From Holacanthus passer (Eukaryota; Chordata; Actinopteri; Pomacanthidae): a stretch of 64,000 nucleotides of DNA. Position 1 is the first letter of the stretch. Every line of letters starts with the position of its first letter. Positions 57,564 to 64,000 of this stretch are shown here, in pieces. The stretch is from the NCBI GenBank assembly GCA_025331565.1, contig JAFREQ010000038.1:1736001-1800000 (forward strand). Direction: 5' to 3'. The notes under the pieces were generated by a model, which saw only the letters and a list, made by a program, of their open reading frames with translations, had not been told where the DNA came from and searched no databases. The translations under genes and the position numbers were made by a program.

Positions 57564-57619
<56 letters not shown>
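57564..57619 (+). repeat. Long (GT)n microsatellite
   Basis: Twenty-eight uninterrupted GT units. Confidence 0.97.
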
Positions 57620-57620
<1 letters not shown>

Positions 57621-59152
57621 ATGTCAGCAGATGTGCACCACCCTGTTTACCCAGATTTTAATATGGTAGCATACTTAAATGTGTGTGTGCTGTTGGTGAT
57701 GTCAAAGCTTTTATATCCTTTTATGATAAATTGGAGAGACTGGACTTGCATAGCCAGACATAGGCCAGATCTCCACACTTTATGTTAGTGCTGGAGAAAG
57801 GTCTGGCTGAACCGTTGTGGTGTAGGGGGAAAAAATGCCTTGTCTTGTCTGTATTACTTTGAACCGCTCACAGTTGTCTTGGGTGGCGCTTAGCCCAGGA
57901 TGCAGCGATGGTGCCCTTGCAAAATAGTGTCGGGGGGGACTTGTTTTGGTGGAACATTTGCACATCAGGAGGTGAACCCTGCCATTAAAATGACTAAATC
58001 CCTGCAAAAGAACCAAGCAAGCTACTTTGTTGCATGATCCAAATCATCTGCCATGTACAGCATTTTACTAGCTTGGATTGCTTGGGTGCTGTTCTTTTAT
58101 CTAGCAACAGGGACTTTCTGAAAACGTTAACACACAGGTAGCAGAAAGGGCGGAGAACGCCGACTGAAATATATTATTATTATACCAACAGCCCACTTCC
58201 TGTGAGTCAGACTACAGCACCTATAAGTTGCTAAAGTTTTACATTACTCATTATTTTGTATCAAATACATTCACTGTTACAACCTGTTGTTGTAACTCAA
58301 CCTGGGTTATGGTGTAACAATAAGATTGAAGAATTAAAAATGGAGACCACAAAATGTGAATCCGAAGAAGTTTATTGTGCCTGAGAACCAATCAGGAGCT
58401 GCCATGTTGTTCTCTTCCCATGACTGGGTTGTTTGATGGTCTACTCCAGTGTAAGTTCATATGCCGAGTTCCTGACCTAAGAACGTAAAAATAGTACCTG
58501 AATACACACACAAAACTAATCATACACTAGTAACCAATTGTCACTTAGGTCTAACTTGCTAACCTGTACCTGTAAAATGTCTAGAATTTAACATGGAGTG
58601 AGTCCACAATGCAAGTCTGCTGCCTCGGTCAGTCAGTTAAGACGTCCTCTTGCTGCACACTGAAGACTTTTTGACTGATGTGATTGTCCACACAGGGCAG
58701 CTGTCTCCATCCTTGCTCTCTGGGGTTTTGTGATTTCTTGCAGGATCTACTCAATGTCACATAGCAGAGTATTCTTTGACAACAGGCCTCACTGTCTTTC
58801 CCCGCCTCACCTCATCTGATTCAGTGAACAGTTTTTCTCACAGTCTCGGCATGCTGAAAAAGGAGTAGGATAATGTGTTAAGTTGTCATTACAGTATTAG
58901 TTGTAACACTTTTTTAAAAGGTGGTTTGAAATGAGCCCAGATTAAATGCCTCACATTTTATTATTAATAGACTACTCTCTAATCTAATACAAGTAATATA
59001 AAATTTCACATGCAAAGCCAGGAAAGAAGTGGTCACACACCCATGAAATTGGTCACATGACTCTTAGGTCGAAAGGCGAAAGTGGGGCTGTTACAACCAT
59101 CCTTTTGTTACAGTCATCCCTGGTCTCCCTATACTGTGGCATGTAGGCATGG

Positions 59153-59155
<3 letters not shown>
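57620..59155. other. Unique non-coding DNA
   Basis: No gene or recognised repeat in 1.5 kb. Confidence 0.5.

Positions 59156-59221
<66 letters not shown>
59156..59221 (+). repeat. Long (GT)n microsatellite
   Basis: About thirty-three uninterrupted GT units, the longest simple repeat in the window. Confidence 0.97.
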
Positions 59222-59222
<1 letters not shown>

Positions 59223-59831
59223 CTGTACCCTGGACTGTGTCGCAAAGCGAGTGTTGAACAGTATGTAAATGCCAGAGCATGCTGAGCCTCAGGGCAAACA
59301 GAGGAGAGGAGAGTTTAGAAATGACTTTTCTGTGCGCTATTTCAGAGCACACTCCCCTCTGCTGCTGCTGTCGAGGCTCACTCTCTAGGTACACACAAAC
59401 ACTGACACATAAAGCCTTTTGTCCTCTCCTACAACCTGGTATTTGGAATATGTAACTGTACATTTATTCTTTTAGGACATTGTCACTATGTCACAGTTGG
59501 TTGTGAGTCTAACTATCCTTGGGTCCTTATCGGGCTTGGTCTCTCTTTTTTTTTTTTTTTAAAACAAATGAGTGTATGCACTCTGGGTTCAGGTAGGTTT
59601 TTCACAGGTCTTTCATTAAAATGCACTTCTTACTCCTGTTTGACTTGCGTTTCCAAAACCTACAGTTCCCATTAGCCTCTTTTGAAAACTAATGTATAGA
59701 TTTGTGACCCTTTTTGAGAGATTTATATATTCAGAAGGAATTAATAGGTTTGGTGCTGGGAGCCACCTACAGGCTGGGAGAGTGGAGAGGTCGGAGAGAA
59801 ACCGATCATTCCAAAAGTTATTTTTTTCAAT
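59222..59831. other. Unique non-coding DNA
   Basis: T-run near 59548. No gene seen. Confidence 0.5.
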
Positions 59832-59857
59832 TTAATAATAATAATAATGATGATGAT

Positions 59858-59890
<33 letters not shown>

Positions 59891-59891
59891 T
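59832..59891 (+). repeat. (AAT)n microsatellite with ATG units
   Basis: TAATAATAATAATAA, then TGATGATGAT, then TAATAAT units, 60 bases. Confidence 0.96.
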
Positions 59892-59929
59892 AGATAAAAA
59901 TTATAACAAAAGTGAGCTGTTCTTTATCC

Positions 59930-60345
59930 CGGAGCCCCTTCAATGAGCCCTCTTAGAGAAACTGCTGAAACATGACATCTCATTCCCCCGACATACACCA
60001 CATCAGCACCGTCCTCTAACTCTTCAATGCTTCGATGTTTCACTCCCCTGTTCCACTTAACAGGTCTCAATTAATCCAGGAAGTCCCACTGAGATAAAGG
60101 ATCTGCCCCATCTCGGCAGCCAATTGTCACTCTCCTGACGAATCCACTCACCTGGTTGGCTAGATTGCAATCAGTGGGGGTTGATTGAAAGGCAAGGACA
60201 CAAAAGGACAAAGACAAAATCACTTAGGCAGCCTATTAGGCCTGGAATGGTGTGCCATTCGCAACAATACAGTAGGCACTGATAATCGGCTGCTGATAAG
60301 GAGGAGGAGAGTTTGCAGACCTCAGGGGACTGTCAAGAGGAGTGT
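59930..60345. promoter_or_regulatory. Candidate conserved non-coding element L
   Basis: A repeat-free, complex stretch: CTCAATTAATCCAGGAAGTC near 60066, CTCGGCAGCCAATTGTCACT near 60112, TTGGCTAGATTGCAATCAGT near 60156 (with CAAT-box words on both strands) and GATAATCGGCTGCTGATAAG near 60281. The texture suggests an enhancer. No frame has a domain. Confidence 0.35.
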
Positions 60346-60899
60346 GTGTGCAGAAGTGTGGTGCTATAGGTAATATGCATATGTATGGAAGAAATAAATG
60401 TCTATAAAGATTTGAATCTGTGCAACTGAACTAATTGCGAAATTAAATCACGAGTGAATTTTTTAAAGATAATACCACTGAACTCATAGCATGGAATTAT
60501 TTTACTTTGAAAACCATCAATTCATGTGATCTGAATTCCTCCCTCTGAAAATTTGAAATAGTCAATTTGTCATAGTCAAGTTGTACAATTTCAAAACGTT
60601 ATTTCCGGTATATGTTCAAATGTTCAGAAATACAGAATTAATCCAAGTATCCGAAATTCAAAAACTATATTCAAGCTCAAAAAATGAAATCATGCGAATG
60701 GGCATTTTGGCACAGTGGCAAGTGAGCCTGAATTCCAGGTTGACAAAATGCAGTGTACAATAACAAAACTTGACTGGGACATGCCTATATTTCATTACAT
60801 TTCAGATTTAGGTATTCAGTTGATTATAATATTCTATTCTATTCTATTCTGTTTATGACTATTATTTGTTTGCATACATCTGTGCATTGATTTGTGAGT

Positions 60900-60903
<4 letters not shown>
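60346..60903. other. Unique non-coding DNA
   Basis: Contains (TATTC)4 at 60830-60850. No gene seen. Confidence 0.5.
60830..60850 (+). repeat. (TATTC)n microsatellite
   Basis: Four TATTC units. The same five-base word is the core of the ATTCTA block at 46.1 kb, but no wider similarity is visible. Confidence 0.9.

Positions 60904-60948
<45 letters not shown>
60904..60948 (+). repeat. Long (GT)n microsatellite
   Basis: Twenty-two GT units, followed by GCGTGCGTGTGCG. Confidence 0.97.
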
Positions 60949-60952
<4 letters not shown>

Positions 60953-61245
60953 CGTGTGCGTACAGTGACTGTGTGTCCATGCTCTCCCCCACTCTAACTG
61001 TGATCTTGGCCCTTGATTCATAATCAGTATTGCACTTGGATTACCATAAGACACTTCCCACCACCAGATTCCCATACAGTACAATACAGTCAGTTTAGCC
61101 CAAACCTCAGTGAGCTTAAAGCTTAGAAGGCCTGAGTAGAAACCCTATAGAGGATTATGGTCAAGCCCAGAGGTCCCTTATTTTAGAATAGAGGCCAGGA
61201 ATGTTCTACATCACTAACACCGCTCTAATCCTACACTGTACCAAT

Positions 61246-61249
<4 letters not shown>

Positions 61250-61283
<34 letters not shown>
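61250..61283 (+). repeat. (TG)n microsatellite
   Basis: Seventeen TG units, followed by a GA-rich stretch. Confidence 0.97.
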
Positions 61284-61286
<3 letters not shown>

Positions 61287-62478
61287 GAGGAAGAGGGCAC
61301 AGTCAGTGGCTTGAGAGTCTCTGGGCTTGTGTATGCATCAACAGTCAGGTGGAGGTCAACTGGGTCTGTTAACAGATGGATTGACGCAGGGATCAAAGGG
61401 TCACTGTGGGCATATGTGTCTGAGTGTGTGTCTGTGTGTGCGTGGAGGAGGGGAAGTGTGCGTGAGGAGGGAGGTGTCCAGCGGCTTTTAGCAAATGTTA
61501 CGCAACTGATTTCTGGGTGATGGTTTGAAAAATAATTAATCTGTTCCGGTAGCTTCACAGTGCTGGTCCCTTGTTGAGACTCAAGTAGCTTCCTGTGACG
61601 ATACCCCCACAATATGATTTGCTTCATAGGTACTGCAGTGAATTAGATTTTAAACCCAGTTTGAACATAGCACGTATGAGTTTACCCGATTTCCGAGTGA
61701 AAAGAGCAGACAGAGGAGGCATCTTTTTCATTACCAAAGGTACAACAGTGTGTGGCATTTACATCTGTTGGCATTGATTTGTGTTTGCGGATCTGCCTTT
61801 TGTGAGAGGTTAAATCCACCGCTGTCTAATGATGCTTTCATGTTGTCTGTCTCTTCATCCCCCTCCCCGTCTCTGCCTCCATCCCTCTCTCGTCTAATAA
61901 AGAGAATGGGGCAATATGCATCAGACATCAAACGACATCAAAGCCCACACACTGTTTACCTTCGATGCTTTCTCTCCTTCATGCTCTCGCCGTCCTTTTT
62001 AGTGTTTTTTTGCATACACATTACCTGTCTGCAGACACCGTTTGATGTGGAGCATCAGCAAACAGTGTACATGTGTGTGTGTGAGTGTGTGTTTGCATCT
62101 ATACACTAAGGCATTGTCCCTGTCTAATACGCAAAACAATCCACAAGTCACCATTGCAAGTGGATTTTCCACACTTGCATTGCGCCAATATACAGTGTGT
62201 TTGTAATGTTATAATCATGTGACTCCCGATAGAGGGTTTTCATTGGAACGCAAAACAGAAGGAAACATGCTTTTCTTGGTCAGCTGACCACCTTGGTATA
62301 TATTTTTGGGGGATTTATATTTCATATTTTTGCTCTCTGCCAGCATCAGTGTTGCCGGCAAACAGGGACATAGGAGTTTCCCTGTGGACCAGTGGACATG
62401 TTGGCAAGCTACATCAAATTTAAAAGATAAAGATGTCCGATGCTGTTTGATCTTGCATTAGACTGGTCAGCCAGCACT

Positions 62479-62480
<2 letters not shown>
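61284..62480. other. Unique non-coding DNA
   Basis: No gene or recognised repeat. A CT-rich patch lies at 61850-61890. Confidence 0.5.

Positions 62481-62526
<46 letters not shown>
62481..62526 (+). repeat. Long (GT)n microsatellite
   Basis: Twenty-three GT units. Confidence 0.97.
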
Positions 62527-62529
<3 letters not shown>

Positions 62530-64000
62530 GCAGACAGGGCCATAAATGTATCACCTGCGATGAATCCATCTTTCCCCCCTCTGCCAATTTTGCTTTGGGG
62601 CATTCTGAATTTTTAACAAGGTTGTACAGTGATAGACTTATTGCATTGTGCGTAAACTGTGTTGCTCGAGCAAACAATTTAATATTGCCTTCAGGTGCCC
62701 TTTGGAAATAGTTCAATTAGAGGGTAAACATACCTATGAGCAATACTAACATGGCAACAGCAAGGACTTTCTATTTGTCAAGCTGAATCAGTCACATATA
62801 TAAATCGAGTTTTAATTTTGATTTTTCTTTTTTAAAACGACCATATTTCTGCTAAAACTTTTCTTACATGTGAGTCCTTTTCACCATCCTAGTTTCAACC
62901 AGCACTGAAGCCCATTAAACAAGTCAAGCCATACAGTGGCCTGGCATAATGTTTGCCACCATCTTAGTGTGTCAGCATGTTAACACATGCTAATTAGCAC
63001 TCGGATTAAAGTCAGTAGGATTAATCCTCTGAAGACTATGAATACAGCAATTGGCCAGGTGTGCAGAGGTTTACTAAGTGAGCAGGACTTCTCTCTCACC
63101 TCTCTTTTTTCAACTTTATACAACTACTTGTGTCACTGACCATATACAAATGAGTTTAACATTAGGAATGTCTTCCAGGAGAGACTATCTGAGCTCACCA
63201 ACACTTAGTCCTTTCCTTTCCTTGCTTATTTAAATCATGATAATTTGAGAAGAGTCATTTCCTTTACGATGGAATCCTTATGATTGAGCCAGATATGGTT
63301 GGTGCTTTATGCATTGTACTATGACAGAGCAATTTTAACATGGCATCATAATATCATCGTGACAACAAAGTTTTGACAATGCCTCCATTCTTTTGGAGGC
63401 TATGTCTGTGTGGATAGGGGTTAGTCCGGGGTCAGCCAGTGAACAGAAATGTATGGGCACGTCTCACGAGTGATTTTTGAGGTGTGTGTGGGATCAAAGG
63501 CTATCGAGGGCGTTCTCGAGAGTTCGGCACTGACAAAGATGTGTGTGTGTGCGTGTGTCACTGTGATGAAGTGAGGTGTCCTATCCTCCTTCAAGGGCCT
63601 GTAACTCAGGGTTTTCATCAATCACTCCCTCCCCTTCCTCCCTTTGCTGTCCTCTCACTCCTTTAATTCTGTCTCACCCTGCTTCTGCCACATTCCTCAA
63701 TCAAACTGTCCATTGTTTTTTGTAGTTGTCTCTTCTCTCTCTATGCCCTCTAACACTAGTATCCTTATAAACTTCTTTTTTCATGTTTCTGACTGCCCTC
63801 CCTTGTCCTCGTCTTGCTTTTATCTTTGCCCATGTATTTCTTTTTTCTCTCTCTTTATCTTTCCCTCCTGTCTCTACCATCACACTTGTCCTCATCACCC
63901 TATACTTTAGCTCCAGGCGAGTCCCATTGTGGCTGTGTAGTGTGTACAGTGTGCTGCCAAGGCCTCCCCCGTAGTCATGATTTATGAGTGCTTTTACAGC
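62527..64000. other. Non-coding DNA with a terminal CT-rich tract
   Basis: A short (GT)n lies at 63541-63558. The plus strand is CT-rich from about 63590 to 63920, giving Ser/Phe/Pro/Leu frames. No gene seen. Confidence 0.5.

Noticed and set aside
59053..59463. 136-codon minus-strand frame with a long Thr-His run
   Set aside because: The Thr-His run is the (GT)n microsatellite translated; no domain on either side.
61214..61627. 137-codon minus-strand frame
   Set aside because: Thr-His run from a GT array plus unrelated flanks; no domain.
1..64000. CRISPR arrays, operons, ribosome-binding sites, prophage
   Set aside because: The DNA is vertebrate; repeats are microsatellites and transposons, with no spaced direct-repeat array and no dense coding.

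Overview
The window looks like non-coding nuclear DNA of a ray-finned (teleost) fish, probably a percomorph. The evidence is long GT/CA arrays every few kilobases, moderate AT bias, and interspersed repeats of teleost type: tRNA-derived SINEs with a (TTATC) tail, L2/CR1-type LINE pieces, a Tc1 relic, and hAT miniature elements of the CAGTGGTGGAAAGTA and CAGTGGTTCCCAA types. The species cannot be read from the sequence.

I found no intact protein-coding gene, rRNA, functional tRNA, recognisable microRNA or CRISPR array. The open frames are short. The longest (192-217 codons) are a decayed LINE endonuclease and an unrecognised frame no longer than chance could give. The DNA is best read as a gene desert or one or more very large introns.

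Layout. 1-17.5 kb: mostly unique sequence with five stretches that look like conserved non-coding elements (about 0.5-0.9, 5.5, 11.2-11.5, 14.0-14.3 and 16.8-17.5 kb), plus simple repeats. 17.5-31 kb: AT-rich unique DNA with a LINE 3' end (21.3 kb), a SINE (26.4 kb), a large interspersed repeat (26.6-27.0 kb) and two adjacent hAT miniature elements (28.1-28.6 kb). 30.8-32.8 kb: a nest of dead elements, with a Tc1 end, a SINE, an L2-type LINE on the minus strand and a Tc1 transposase scrap. 35.8-36.5 kb: a complete 702-bp hAT-type miniature element with a perfect 8-bp target duplication. 39.7-42.5 kb: further repeat fragments. 46.1-47.1 kb: a degenerate satellite-like block built on ATTCTA/TAGAAT. 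53.5-54.0 kb: another LINE 3' fragment. 57.5-63.6 kb: five GT arrays of 34-66 bp within 5 kb, all with GT on the plus strand.

Nothing works as an operon or pathway here. If the window has a function it is probably regulatory. The candidate elements and nuclear-receptor or CTCF-like motifs listed were judged by eye and need cross-species alignment. I did not find a convincing new biological system. The most unusual items are the ATTCTA block, the nested repeat locus and the clustered, same-orientation GT arrays.
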